Shown here: positions 36,905-51,448 of the stretch, one piece after another
How the letters are laid out: each line of letters opens with the position of its first letter
Numbering within the stretch: position 1 is the first letter of the stretch
Origin: Hermodice carunculata
Taxonomy: Eukaryota; Annelida; Polychaeta; Eunicida; Amphinomidae
Length of the DNA stretch: 64,000 nucleotides
Assembly (NCBI GenBank): GCA_964020975.1
Contig: OZ026615.1
Coordinates: forward strand, 31,763,222 to 31,827,221
Reading direction: 5' to 3'
The notes under the pieces: generated by a model
What the model saw: the letters and a program-made list of their open reading frames with translations, nothing else
What the model was told of the DNA's origin: nothing
Databases searched by the model: none
Translations under genes and position numbers: made by a program

Positions 36905-37597
36905 TAACAAGAAAAGACTTGCCCCCAAGCAAGTCTGTCTGTATACCTAAATATTTACATACATTTCAATGCTACTTTTGGTTGTAGTTTGTTAGGTATG
37001 CCTTCAGCACAAACATATGAATCAAATTTGGAAAGATACCTCTACCTAAAACAGTTTTGAAGATTTTCAACATTTAAACTTTATCACGTACCCCTAATTA
37101 TCATAAATCAAAATTGTATTGTTTTGTTTGCAGTTCATAGGAAGCGCCCACAGAACAAACCCATGAATTGAAGTTGAAATGGCACCTCTTTCTGTAAAAG
37201 TTTTGAAAATATTTAACATTTAAATTTTCAAGTGTCCCTAATTTGAATTATTTTAAAACTGTCACTCCTCTTTACAAAAAAGCCAGACTTTATGCACGGA
37301 GATATAATCATGTCAAGTTTGTAGTTTCTACAATATAATAGTCTTTCGATACAATGCCAGACAAGGAACTTAAAAGAGTAACTGTAACTGGTTTGCATAA
37401 AGCTGAAAACTATGACTATTCAATACCAACGTGCGCAATTTCACTAGTAGGGCTACGTTCTGCCAAATTTTGAGTTTCTGTGTGCAGCGATGTCTGAAAA
37501 ACTAGCCGGACAAAAGTTGGCCGTAAAAGAAGACGAAGAAGAAAGAAAGTAAGAACTCATGGAAAAACAGAATGTCCGGGTTGGCACCCGGACATAA
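36905..37597 (-). mobile_element. Helitron-like non-autonomous repeat, copy E
   Basis: At the left is the hairpin AGACTTGC...GCAAGTCT (about 36915-36936) beside a CTTG end (plus strand CAAG), followed by TCTGTCTGT. The core is of the second type: phrases such as GAATTGAAGTTGAAATGGCA and AAGTTTTGAAAATATTTAAC, about two units of about 140 bp. At the right are AAGAAGAAAGAAAG, then ACTCATGGAAAAACAG, then the stem-loop ATGTCCGGGT-TGGC-ACCCGGACAT at 37572-37595. Its stem differs from those of B, C and D by two paired changes. No protein encoded. Confidence 0.7.
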
Positions 37598-40444
37598 TAA
37601 TGTTGTTTCAAGGTCCTCTGGAGACATCGCTTTTGCTCGGGTTGTAAATACACTGCACGCTCTACAACAGAGCCGTGCTACATCTAAAACAACACTGTTA
37701 CATGGCCATCGCTTTGTCTTCCTGATGCAATTGAATGCAGCACTTCTGGATTGACCCTCAGATGCAGATATTGTAAGGCACTGTTCCATCCAAATACCTA
37801 TTCAATGATGGACACTTCGGTGCTCCGTGGCTGTCCTGGGAAGCCAACAAAAACCTTGGAAAAGGAATGTTGATATGCACGTAGTTACTAAGATGAGCTA
37901 TAAAGGACCGAGGAATTTGACTTCCATCTTTGTTCTTTGCCCTGGTCTAAAATTTATATGAATTGCACAACTATCTCTTGACAGGTTTATCGCCTGACAA
38001 TTCATAAAACTGTGCAAATAATGTTTCAAATGCCCTGAATTCCTAGTGTTATTTTCATTGCAGGAAATAGACAATTAACTTATAAATCAAGACAAGTAAC
38101 GGAGTTTTCTGTCATCAAAGTATGATCTATCAGCGCAAGTCTTTGACCATTTCTGTGTCAAACATTTCCACATGTAGTTACGCATGAGAAAACTGTATCT
38201 AGGAGACCGATCTTGCGGGTACAGACATGGAGTATTTTAAAGCACAGTACTAAATAATCCAGTACAATATGATCGTATCATAAAAAGACACCTATGGTTT
38301 CATATATATATATATAACTCCATCCATAACACTTTAGATCACGTAACTTTGCAGCGTTTTACAGTAATCATGAATGATGCGGAGAACTGACAGAGCAGCG
38401 TATAGTTTTGACAGTGAATTATTGGAATTCTGCAGTCTGCTGCAGATGATCGACGTAGTTTCAACAACGTGGGTTTTGCAGTGAAAGTCTTTACGTGTAC
38501 TATGAAAGCACTACTTATCTTTGGATATCAATGAATGTGTCAAGACCATGCAGACACCATTCGATATTTGCGATAGGGGCCCGGTTGCATGTTTCAAGTC
38601 GGTGACATATCGCCGAAGACATGGTCTCTGGCTCAACAGCTGAGCACATTATAATTCAAGAAGTCGGTCATGCCGTCTCCTGATAAAATATTGAAACATT
38701 AAAAAGGGCAACACTACGATAATTTCCGTTGATAACGACAAACTGTTTAATGACATGCGGTCATGGTTATGACCCAGTGTTGATCTTGAAAGAGCGTGCC
38801 ATAAAGGTGAGATTCAAATAGTATAGTGCATGGATCCGTTGCAATCAGAAATTGATTTGTTAGCAGTGGATAACAAATACTTCTTACTTTGACATTCGTG
38901 CGCAGGATCTCATCTAGTTATAATTTATATTCTAAAAAGAAAGACGGCCACAAGAAAACATGTATGTGAATACTTCAAAGCAGATGTGTCAGTAAACTCT
39001 GTATCGTCTTGTGTATCCGTGCTTATAAGTGCCCATATGTTCAAATAATTAAATAGTCAAGCTGTAAAATTGACAGTCAAGATATTCGTATATATGATAC
39101 AGAGAAACATTTTCCACGATACGCCATGTCATGTGCAAGTTTCATGTTTTATCGACTCTGATATTAGTTTTGTAAGACAGGAGACAATGGCAGCTGATAT
39201 CTGCTGTCGTGTGCCTATAACCCCGGACCAAACAGTCGTGACATTTCTTCGCATAGTTTCCTGTTTTGTGTATATTAATCACCGAACGTTGTTCGTTATT
39301 TATGTTTTCATATATGCTTGACTCAGTTTTTGCAGCAGTGTAGGCTTTTTAACCTAACTGATGATGACAACTATGAAAATGTCTAGCTAGTCGTTTGCAC
39401 GTATTGCTCAGGGTAAATCCACATCGTAGGCCTGAGATGTATTGCCGACAGCTATAAGAACCGGGTGGTCCCTAATAAGTTCCGTTCCGCAGCATGATAT
39501 AAGACTTGCAAAAATTGACACACTCTTTGATATTGATTTCTCCCGGGTGCGAATCTGCGGCTTGAGGCCACGACCCTGTATTCGAAGAAACATTTCAGGA
39601 GGATAGTTGACATAGACAGCAATCTTTCCCTATCTCTCTTGATCAAGACGTCATTTCCCATCTCTATCCACTCGTCTCGCGCTTAAATTTATCTGCTAAA
39701 CCACGCTCTCCGGCTTATTGCATTTCCCATGTGCAGCATAAGGTAATCAGAAAACTGCTGGCGCAAATACAGGAAAATGAAGTGTTGAATCAAGTTTCAT
39801 GGTAATCAAGGGCGATCTCTCAGCTGCAAAATGTGCCTGTGCCCCCGTCCACTCCAAAAGTCCGTATGTAGTCTTCCGAGGTGAAGCCATTTCCGCAACG
39901 GCTTTAACAGAATTGTCAAACTTGTCGCCTTGCTGTTGCTGCCTGGTCCGAAAAGAGTCAGCATGTCAAATCTTAGTTTGTCTTGACTTGGTGTACGTAT
40001 CAACAGAAGTTTAACCTTTGTAGTAGTACTATGCGTGCATGCGGGTAATCTTGCATATGAATGGATGTATTGTATTTATTGTTGGCTCACAAAATGCAGC
40101 TTTCATATTGAAAGTGTCGGACCCAGAAGATGAAAATTTCTCATGCGAAAAAAATACGCAATAAATTTGCATACGTAATTTTAGGATTGCGCATAGAGGT
40201 CTGCAAATTTTGTGGCGAAGATTGACCAAAGAGTGCATACATTCAAAGTGTCTTTCTCTCGATTTTTTGTATGAAGCATGACCAGAAATGTAATGTTTGG
40301 ATTACGCATGAAACTGTCTCTTCTTTAAGGAAGCCAGTTAAATTTGGCAATAGTATTTTGTGTATGTCCACAACAAGGTATATGTTTACGCTTTCCTCGG
40401 CCAGGGCGACGTTCCACGGGTCCTGGATTCATAAATTTTCCGGG
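37598..40444. other. Stretch without a recognisable gene
   Basis: Several short frames on both strands, none with a known motif; a short (AT)n run near 38304-38315. Base composition is slightly richer in GC than the repeats around it. Confidence 0.4.
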
Positions 40445-42399
<1,955 letters not shown>

Positions 42400-42596
42400 A
42401 CCAGAAGCTCGAATTGAACACTGTGTGTCACTTACTCGCTCCAGGTGTAAATCCGACTTTAATAGTTCAGTGCTCTAGTGACATTTTACTAAATATTCTC
42501 TTGAAAGGTAGTGAGGACTTGCCAGACACTGATAATGTATTCATCTTTGAGGCTGTTCAGACATACTTATCAGAATCTAGACGTTTCATCTACTAA
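42400..42596 (+). mobile_element. Probable LINE ORF2 C-terminal scrap
   Basis: The frame ends ILLKGSEDLPDTDNVFIFEA, then VQTYLSESRRFIY and a stop. This has the shape of the usual end of Jockey/CR1-type ORF2 (ILL-G-x-x-x-L ... VQ-x-x-x-x-x-S-x-RF), as at the end of the LINE at 20785. It is short and without RT motifs, so the call is moderate. Confidence 0.45.
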
Positions 42597-43166
42597 TTTA
42601 GTATATGATCTAATTATAAGTCTCCACTATCTGGCATCAATTGTATTATTCGTGTACAAGCCGTGAATTTAGTCTTCTGTTCTCGTCCAGTGTGTATTGT
42701 ATATATTCCTGTGCGTCCTTTTATGTACTGGAGAGCCTCCAGATTAGTCTTTGTGTACTATTAGGCAATCCAGAGAAAATAAATATGTTTATACTAAGCT
42801 CGAATGCTTCCCTAAGTGCATAACAAACGACCGGACCAAAAGGTGAAGCCTTTTGTAATGGATTATTACAGGGTTTCATTTTATTCATTCCATGATTGGG
42901 TATTGGGTAGGGTGATATTGGCATGTGTTACGGACTGTGTGATCAGCTTGTCCGTGACACATGGCACTTTCATGTGTGGAAGTAAAAGCAGCACTCTTCC
43001 TTCTTGACCTGAGCCACTAGGCTCACTATAAATTAAGCGTAATTGTCGTCTGCACACGTGCGCACTACAAACAAAAACGTTGCCGGATCATTGACATTTT
43101 GAACAATCGGCAAACGTCTCAGAAAAAAAAGCAAACAACAAACAACCCTCCCCCCCAAAAAAAACC
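42597..43166. other. Stretch without a recognisable gene
   Basis: Nothing supported; could be the LINE 3' UTR in its first part. Confidence 0.35.
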
Positions 43167-43168
43167 TA

Positions 43169-43528
43169 CGGAAGCCATAATAGGGGACATATAGATAAAA
43201 GACTTTTTCAAAAGTCGAATAAACGAGATTTATCTTGAATATTCGACCTTTTTGAAACAAAAAAAAACAAAAACAAAAACAAAAAAAAAAAACAAAAAAA
43301 AAAAAAAAAACAAACAAAAAAAAAAAAAAAAAAAAAAAAAAACCACAAAAAAAAACCACGAAAAAAATTCAAGATAAAATTCGAATAAATGAGATTTATC
43401 TTAAATGGTCAACCTTTTTTTTCTATAGAAAGTCAAATATTCAAGATAAAAGTTGAAGAAACGACTTTTATCTTGAATATTTGACCTTTGAAAAAGTCTC
43501 TTTTTTGATGTCCCCTATATGGCTTCCG
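43169..43528. mobile_element. TIR element (MITE) with TA target duplication
   Basis: The left end CGGAAGCCATAATAGGGGAC and right end GTCCCCTATATGGCTTCCG are inverted copies. Just inside them AGACTTTTTCAAAAGTC and GACCTTTGAAAAAGTCT also pair. TA flanks both ends (43167-43168 and 43529-43530). Inside, the phrase TTTATCTTGAATATTYGACC recurs in both orientations, so most of the element can fold into nested hairpins. A run of about 110 mostly A bases sits in the middle (43258-43365). Non-coding. Confidence 0.8.
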
Positions 43529-43530
43529 TA

Positions 43531-45097
<1,567 letters not shown>

Positions 45098-46722
45098 CTA
45101 GAAAAGAACATTTGCTTGACAGGAAATCTGTCTGGATGCCTTCAAAATGAGAACAGTTTGAAATGCTACACTTTGCCATTGTTCAACATGAGCTAAATTT
45201 TGTGTATTACACTAATTTCCATAAATTAGAATGCAACAACTTTGGTCCTTGGTTTATTGGATGTGGCCATGTCACAAACGTAGAAAGTGAAGTTTCAATG
45301 ACACTTCTGTCTGTAATAGTTTTGAAACGATTCGACTTTAATTTTGTGCATTTGCCTAATTTGCATAAATGCCACATACCTACAAATATAAGTTGGAATG
45401 GCACCTCTATGTGTGATAGTTATGAAGTTTTTCAAAGATTTAAATTTCTTGTATTCAACTTATTTACATACATTAAAATTGTATTGTTTTGGATCATGGC
45501 TCATTGGATGCAGCTATGTTACAAACCCATAAATTGAAGTTGGAATGGCATCTCTATCTATACTGGCTTTGAAGCTATTCAAGATTTAAATTTTGCATAT
45601 TCACCTAATTTTTGCATAAATTAAAATCCTATAACTTTGGTTCATAGTTCATTGGATGTGTCTTGGCTACAAACCTACAAATTGAAGTTGGAATCGCTTC
45701 TCTATCTATAATAGTTTTGGAGATATTCAACTTCTAAATTTTTAATGCCCCTTATTAGCATAATTTGAAATTCTACACCTTTCATATACTGTTCATTATA
45801 TTGGCAGATTTCACAAACCTATATGTGCCCATTAAAATTTTGTGTCTAAAATCAGATTGTAACATACGAAAAGGCCTGAAAGTTATCCAAGCAGGAAAAT
45901 GCTGCAGTGACCAACCTGCCTTCCATCTTCCTACACACAGAGAGGTGCGCAAGCATGCATGTCCAGTGATAAGGCAGACCCCATGGGGCTCAGTTAAGAG
46001 AACTGTAGGCAGGCTTGCATATTCAGTGGACCCTGTCTAAAACCTGATCTTCAGTCAATCAGCAGTGAGCAGAACTGTTTTGTAGCCATACTGGACCCAA
46101 ACATGGGGTTCCCTTAACAGGGTTTGCCTGGTGATTATGAACTGTTTTACACAAAAAAGTATTGGGTGATGGTTGTTCCATTAAATACTTCAACATGTGA
46201 ATCTGACTAGACATCATATATAATTCATGATTACAGTCTAAATTATTTTGTGTCAATGTAACAAATCATTTTATACTAAACACAATGTGCTCCCTTTTTC
46301 CCCTTCCAGAATAATACACAAGAATATATTCAGACAATATACATGGCAGAAAAACTTCAACTTAGTCACGTTTAGTTGCACTTCTAGAACTGTTGTTCAC
46401 TGTCCATTGACAGATATCCCAAACCTACATGTGTAAGCAAGAACCTTGTGTCTACCTGCAACAGTTTGGAAGATACGGAGCTTTTCAAATTTTAATTGTC
46501 CCTAATTTGCATAATTTTAAACATCATAGCTATTCCAAGTCAGATGCCTAATTTCACTGGTAGGTCAGTCACCATGGTAAGTTTGGTGGGTTTTTTTTTT
46601 TTCGGAGTGGTAAGGTCCGAGAAAAACACCAGACAAATCTGGTCGTAAAGAAGAAAGAAAGAAGGAAAGAAAAAAGAATTCTTGGAAAAACAAATTAAAA
46701 GTCTGGCATGGCATCCAGACAT
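45098..46722 (-). mobile_element. Helitron-like non-autonomous repeat, copy F (longest)
   Basis: The left end has CTAG at 45098-45101 followed by a partly eroded hairpin (ACATTTGC...GGAAATCT) and TCTGTCTGGATGCC. The core is of the second type, with at least four units of about 140 bp marked by TTCATTGGATG, CAAACCTACAAATTGAAG and ATAGTTTTGGAGATATTC phrases. From about 45870 to 46350 the core pattern is lost, probably a nested insertion or decay, and it resumes before a GAAAGAAAGAAGG tract. The right end is the stem-loop GTCTGGCA-TGGC-ATCCAGAC at 46701-46720. No protein encoded. Confidence 0.65.
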
Positions 46723-48040
46723 AATTACTTTTGTTCAAACTGTGTTTGCTTTCTAACCACTGACCACTGGAAATTCGGTGAAACATTATATCTGTAGTGT
46801 GACAAAATTAGTAACGATGGCTAAACACATTATTTTTTGTTTTTGTTTTTGTATCTGCCGGCCCAAATGTGTGCTGCTCAAGCAAGACATGTAATTTGTG
46901 GCTCCCCCTAATGAGTGTTGCTCCCAGAAATAGCAATAGACATCCCCCGCGCATAACGCTTTTTGCCGATCATTGGAATTCTGTCATTTTCCCCCGTTTC
47001 AAGCTATTAATACTGCTGGTTTTAAGGTAAATATCCAACATAAAATCATGGGATGAATGCAAAGCATCATTCGCATGTGTTTCTGGTTGATTCTCAATGT
47101 TTCTGATTTCGGAAACCACTCGCGCTTCGCTGTTCGTGCTTTCCGTGTCTGAATCATTTCGTTTCAACCGGAAACACTGCTCGTAATAGTCTGTATATTT
47201 AAAAAGACCAGGATCATGTGAAAACGTTCCTTTCTGAAACCCAGGCTGTGGAGGCCAAGCAGTAGAAGCACATGTTGATTTAGGGGAGAGCGAGGCAAGA
47301 TGACGCGAAGGGTAAGATGTTGCATTTGAAAGTCACGTGATACTATGATGTCCTTACTTTGTGTCACAAGCCAGGATATTCTCTATCTTTTGGTTTACAG
47401 TAAAATGTGACGATATTTTCCATTCATGTAAAAAGATCCTATAAAACAAGGGTATATTTTTTTCAAATACAATGGTTAATTGCCAGATATTTGACTTAGT
47501 GACCTACTTTTACTTCAGGACACCTTCTTGAGCAACGACCAAGAGTTATACAAAATTTTAACAAGGCCTAGTGGCCTAAATGCAGGGGCTGGGCAGATAG
47601 AGCTGACAGTGCATTTGTGATGATTATAAAATGCAGCATTTCCGTAGTATGTGCATGACCACATACTGAAAAAATGTTGTTATTTACAATAATCACTTTT
47701 TTTGTGGTGGATATATTCCTGTGGTAGGCGGCAACAATTATAAGGAATGTACCTCTAGTGCTAGGTAAAGGGCCATGTCACTTGTTACGCTTGACAGCAT
47801 TTAACGTTAGACCTTTTGAACCCCTCCTGTTAGGATCAAAATTGAACATCCATGATCGCACCTGATCTTCTCCTTGATATGGACCATGAGTCTGCTCTAC
47901 TAAAGTTGGATGAAAAGTTCTGAACCTCACCCAGTTAGTGAAGCATCACCATATTTAAGTATAAAGTAAATTATCAATTAACTCAACGAGTGCAAATGAG
48001 CAACAAATGAAAAGCATTTGCTTATGATATCCTATTCTAC

Positions 48041-48045
<5 letters not shown>
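46723..48045. other. Mostly featureless; one candidate minus-strand exon
   Basis: Apart from the frame listed at 46970-47245 no gene was recognised. The phrase TAGGGGAGAGCGAGG...GGTAAGATG near 47282 resembles the TAGGGGAGACCGGGG at 43820 and may be a relic of the same repeat. Confidence 0.35.
46970..47245 (-). CDS. Candidate terminal exon, unknown protein
   Basis: On the minus strand an open frame runs without a stop from about 47325 to a TGA at 46970-46972. A plausible acceptor, a pyrimidine-rich stretch ending CCTCCACAG, precedes CCTGGGTTTCAG at 47245, so an exon could start there. The product would contain HDPGLFKYTDYYEQCFRLKR, an acidic Ser/Asp/Glu stretch (NDSDTESTNSEAR) and end in KRGKMTEFQ. 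The composition looks protein-like rather than random, but I know no relative, and the frame is short enough to be chance. No partner exon was found. Confidence 0.2.
   Translation of the reverse strand, partial: PGFQKGTFSHDPGLFKYTDYYEQCFRLKRNDSDTESTNSEARVVSEIRNIENQPETHANDALHSSHDFMLDIYLKTSSINSLKRGKMTEFQ

Positions 48046-48130
<85 letters not shown>
48046..48130. repeat. (TA)n microsatellite
   Basis: Uninterrupted TA array of about 42 units. Confidence 0.97.
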
Positions 48131-48135
<5 letters not shown>

Positions 48136-48340
48136 GGAATATATGAAAGTGGATTTTCATTGGGAGGTATTCATGCACAGTCTACAATTATAAAGAGGTA
48201 ATGATACATTGAATTGCAGGGGGAGGTTGTTTGTTTTTTATGTATATATATATTTGTTCGTTTGTTTTTTTTTTTTTGCAAAGGTGGGTTTTCAAGGCTG
48301 TTTTGTTCTCTCTAGATGGACCTGATAAGAAAAACAATAG

Positions 48341-48356
48341 GGCTGTCTGAACAGCC
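48341..48356. repeat. Small hairpin beside AAAAACAATA
   Basis: GGCTGT-CTGA-ACAGCC follows AAAAACAATA, the same arrangement as the terminal stem-loops of the Helitron-like copies (AAAAACGATA plus stem-loop in copy B). It may mark the end of another eroded family member extending left, but no core was recognised there. Confidence 0.3.
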
Positions 48357-48394
48357 AATGCTCAGCTGAATTAGAGTTTCATCACACTTGCGGC

Positions 48395-48935
48395 TTTGTG
48401 AACTTGGAGTAGGATCAAGGTGACCCATGTACTGAGTAGGTCTGACCTTCATGGAAGACCACTTTCTTGTGCAACATCAAGGTCCCAGTTCAAGTAGTTC
48501 TGAGGTTAAAAGTGACGAATAAAATTCATGTATGTTGCAGTGAAGAGTACAATGCATGTATGTAGCATTGTGACCTCAGAAATGAGACCAAGGTTACTCA
48601 GGCACTGTTTAAGTGTGACCTTAATAGATAAATATTACATGTTGGATCATCAAGGTTCTCAGTTGTAACTTAGAATAGATCTCAGGTTATCAAGTGAAAA
48701 GTAAATTTCATGTCAGTTGTCCTGCGACCTTGGAAATGAGGTCAAGGTCATTCATGTGCTGTCTGAGTGTGGAGAGAAATAATAACCATGTAAAACATCA
48801 AAGTCTAGGCTGAAATAGTTCTCAAGTTATCATCTATAGAGTTAAATGCACCTAAGTAACCCTGTGACTTTGAGGATGAGTCAGGGTTACGGATGTACTG
48901 TGTAACTGCCGCTGTCATGCCGTCCAGTGGTCCTG
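48395..48935. repeat. Four-unit tandem array, units 140-173 bp
   Basis: An ATCAAGGTGACCCATGTACTG-type phrase recurs at about 48416, 48589, 48743 and 48882. Each unit includes AATGAG-x-CAAGGT, a CATCAAGGT phrase, and AGTTCT-AGGTTATCAAGTG, all diverged. The array abuts copy B directly and also contains AAGGTCA half-sites, so it may be a third type of core belonging to that element. Confidence 0.65.
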
Positions 48936-48954
48936 TTCAATTTTGAATCAATTG

Positions 48955-49596
48955 GCAGGGCCCTTTTGAGGTTACATGTTCTTTTAAAAATGTGCAGTGA
49001 TGCAATACCTACAATTTGAGTCCAACGTGATTAGAATTGGATGGAAATTGGCCGAGTTATGGCTGAACAAAACTTTCAAAGGTCCAAATGACCTTGACCT
49101 TTGAACTTTAGAGGTCGCATGTACATTACAAACATGTGAAGTGCTACCATAGCTACAATTTGAGCCCAACATGATCAAAATTGGATAAAAATTGAGCAAA
49201 TTATGGCTAGAAGAAAACCACCATCGAAGGTGGCCTTTGACCTTGAAATTACCTTTGACTTTGGGATGACCTCTACCTGAAGTGAACTTTGACCTCAAAA
49301 ATGACATTTTAGCCTAAAATTAATCCTTTGACCTTGACATGACCTTTGACTTTGACATTTCAGATGACCTTTACCTTGCTATGATCGAACTCCTATACAC
49401 TTGGAAACACATCTTCAATAGTACATAATATATTCAAGATTTAAAATTTTAATTAGCTCTCATTTGCATAATTTTGAAACGCATGACCTCTCATTATAAA
49501 AAGGCCAGACATTTTCCATAGAAGTATAATTGTGCCAAGTTTGGAGTTTCTACATGTAATACTTTTCAAATGAAATGTGGGTCAAATTTGCCTTTA

Positions 49597-49632
<36 letters not shown>

Positions 49633-49673
49633 ATTCATATAAAAACGATATGTCTGTGTTGGCACACAGACAT
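48955..49673 (-). mobile_element. Helitron-like non-autonomous repeat, copy B
   Basis: About two units of the first core type (GTTATGGCTGAACAAAAC, GACCTTGACCTTTGAAC, ACATGATCAAAATTGGAT), then a block of TGACC/TTTGAC half-sites, ATTTGCATAATTTTGAAAC, a GAAA array (49597-49632), GAATTCATATAAAAACG and the stem-loop ATGTCTGTGT-TGGC-ACACAGACAT at 49650-49673. The hairpin-plus-CTAG end is absent on the left, where the tandem array 48395-48935 abuts. Either it is truncated or that array is part of it. Non-coding. Confidence 0.7.
49597..49632. repeat. (GAAA)n tract in copy B
   Basis: AAAG tetranucleotide array. The equivalent position in copies C and D holds TTTC units, so slippage at this place is a feature of the family. 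Confidence 0.9.
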
Positions 49674-50419
49674 AATGAGAAATGTAATTCTATAGATGTA
49701 CGATGAGCCCTATGAGGATGTCAGATCATAGATCAACAACTTTGCTTGGGCAATGTTGGTCTTTGAACGACACTAAGTGAAAGGTTAAGAGAGAGGGGCG
49801 GACACAGTCACAACAAACCTGAAAAATATTAGCCGACTATTAGATATCATCGGATTTTTTTAATTGTACTACATGTTTTGAATAATAGGTCATGTCATTG
49901 TCCACAATACAGCCTTTTTTTCGCAACGTTGTTTTAATATGGGAATTTGCTGTCTCTTTCTTAAAACCAAAGGTGATTAGTTATGTGTGTTCCCTCTTGG
50001 GCCGTGTTTTAATCAGTTACATTTATTCACTTTTAAGTTTGCTTGCGCTGTTATTTTCAAACCTGCATTCAATGAGTCTAGAATCCTCGTAAACCGGAAT
50101 GACAAAGACCTTTGTCGGGAAAGTGAACCATTGCGTACGAGACTTGCTCTCTGTCTGCTTATTTCTGACTTTTGCTGGGGACAGGGAGTCATTTCACAGG
50201 TAAACTTGACCCTCGACACTAAAGACTTTCCAACTGCAATCACCTTGAGTGTACATAAAACCAACGAGGATTACCCTTACATTGGCTTCCAATACAGCAA
50301 TTATAGTATTCTTTCTTTGGGGAGACAACGTAGAAAGGAGACCGGCCAGAGGGGTATACGTATTACAATTTTGTTTTATATTTTTTAAACACTTGGTGTA
50401 AAAGTAACAATTTAATTAA
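49674..50419. other. Spacer between inverted copies B and C; one unassigned frame
   Basis: A plus-strand frame at 49987-50388 (133 residues) includes a hydrophilic stretch NRNDKDLCRESEPLRTRLAL and VNLTLDTKDFPTAITLSVHK. It matches no family I know, has no strong start context and shares bases with a minus-strand frame, so I do not call a gene. Confidence 0.35.
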
Positions 50420-51448
50420 GTCTGTGTGCCAACACAGACATATTGTTTTTCCAGGAATTCTCTCTTTCTTTCTTTCTTTAAAGGCAAATTTGTCCGGCAT
50501 TTCACTTGAAAAGTATCATACGTAGAAACTCCAAACTTGGCACAATTATACTTCCATAGATGAAGTCTGGCCTTTTTATAATGAGAGGTCATGCTTTTTA
50601 AAATTATGCAAATGAAGGCTAATTAAAGTTTAAAATCTTCAATATCTTATATACTATAGTAGATGTGGTTCTGAGTGTATAGGAGTTCGATTATAGCAAG
50701 GCAAAGGTCATCTGAAATATCAAGGTCATGTCAAGGTCAAAGGTCATCTGAAATATCAAGGTCATATCAAGGTCAAAGGTCAATTTTAGGTCAAAATGTC
50801 ATTTTAAAGGTCAAGGTTTACTTCAGGTAGAGGTCACCTCAAGGTCAAAGGTCATTTCAAGGTCAAAGGCCACCTTCGATGGTGGCTTTCTTCTAGCCAT
50901 AACTTAGTCAATTTTTATCCAATTTTTACCATATTGGGTTCAAATTGTAGCTATTGTAACTCTGCACACTTTAAAACTTACATGTAACCTCTAAAGGTCA
51001 AAGGTCAATGTCATTCGGACCTTTGAAAGTTCCATCCAGTCATAAATGGACCAAATTCTAATTCTAATCATGTTGGGTTTAAATGGTACGTATTGCAACT
51101 CTGCACATTTTGAAATTAATATGTAACGTCTAGAGGTCAAAGGTCAAGGTCGTTTGACCCTTCAAAAGTTTCATGTAGCCATAACTTGGTCAATTTTCAT
51201 CTGATTTAGTTAATGATGGGCTTAAATTGTGGGTATTGTAACACTGTTCATTTTTATAATTTACATGTGACCTCTAAAGGTCAAAGGCCAAGGTCGTTTG
51301 GACTTTGAAATTTTTATCCAGACTTGATGACACATCGTTCTGCTTAATGGAATGTGAAGTACCAAAGGACAAAAGTTGTAGCATTTAATATTTACAACTT
51401 TTGAAGCCACACTGAAAGATGCGCTTTGAAGCAAATCTTCTTTTCTAG
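50420..51448 (+). mobile_element. Helitron-like non-autonomous repeat, copy C (both ends present)
   Basis: Begins with the stem-loop GTCTGTGT-GCCA-ACACAGAC (50420-50439), ATATTGTTTTTCCAGGAATTC-like sequence and a TTTC tract. A block at 50696-50872 is packed with AGGTCA half-sites. Three units of about 140 bp follow, marked by AGCCATAACTTAGTCAATTT at 50895, 51038 and 51177. It ends with ACAACTTTTGAAGCCACACTG, an imperfect hairpin (51417-51438) and TTCTTTTCTAG, with CTAG at 51445-51448 followed by T. A 3' hairpin about 7-10 bases before CTRR and insertion next to T are Helitron traits. Tandem cores of about 140-160 bp are known from non-autonomous Helentron-type elements (pearl/DINE-like). I could not fix the exact 5' base. 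No protein encoded. Confidence 0.75.
50696..50872 (+). promoter_or_regulatory. Dense array of nuclear-receptor half-sites (DR1)
   Basis: Within about 180 bases there are three perfect AGGTCAAAGGTCA direct repeats with 1-bp spacing and a fourth with one change, plus six TCAAGGTCA extended half-sites of the SF-1/ERR monomer type. Two more perfect DR1 words occur in the units that follow, at about 50996 and 51134. Motif identity is certain; binding is untested. Confidence 0.6.
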
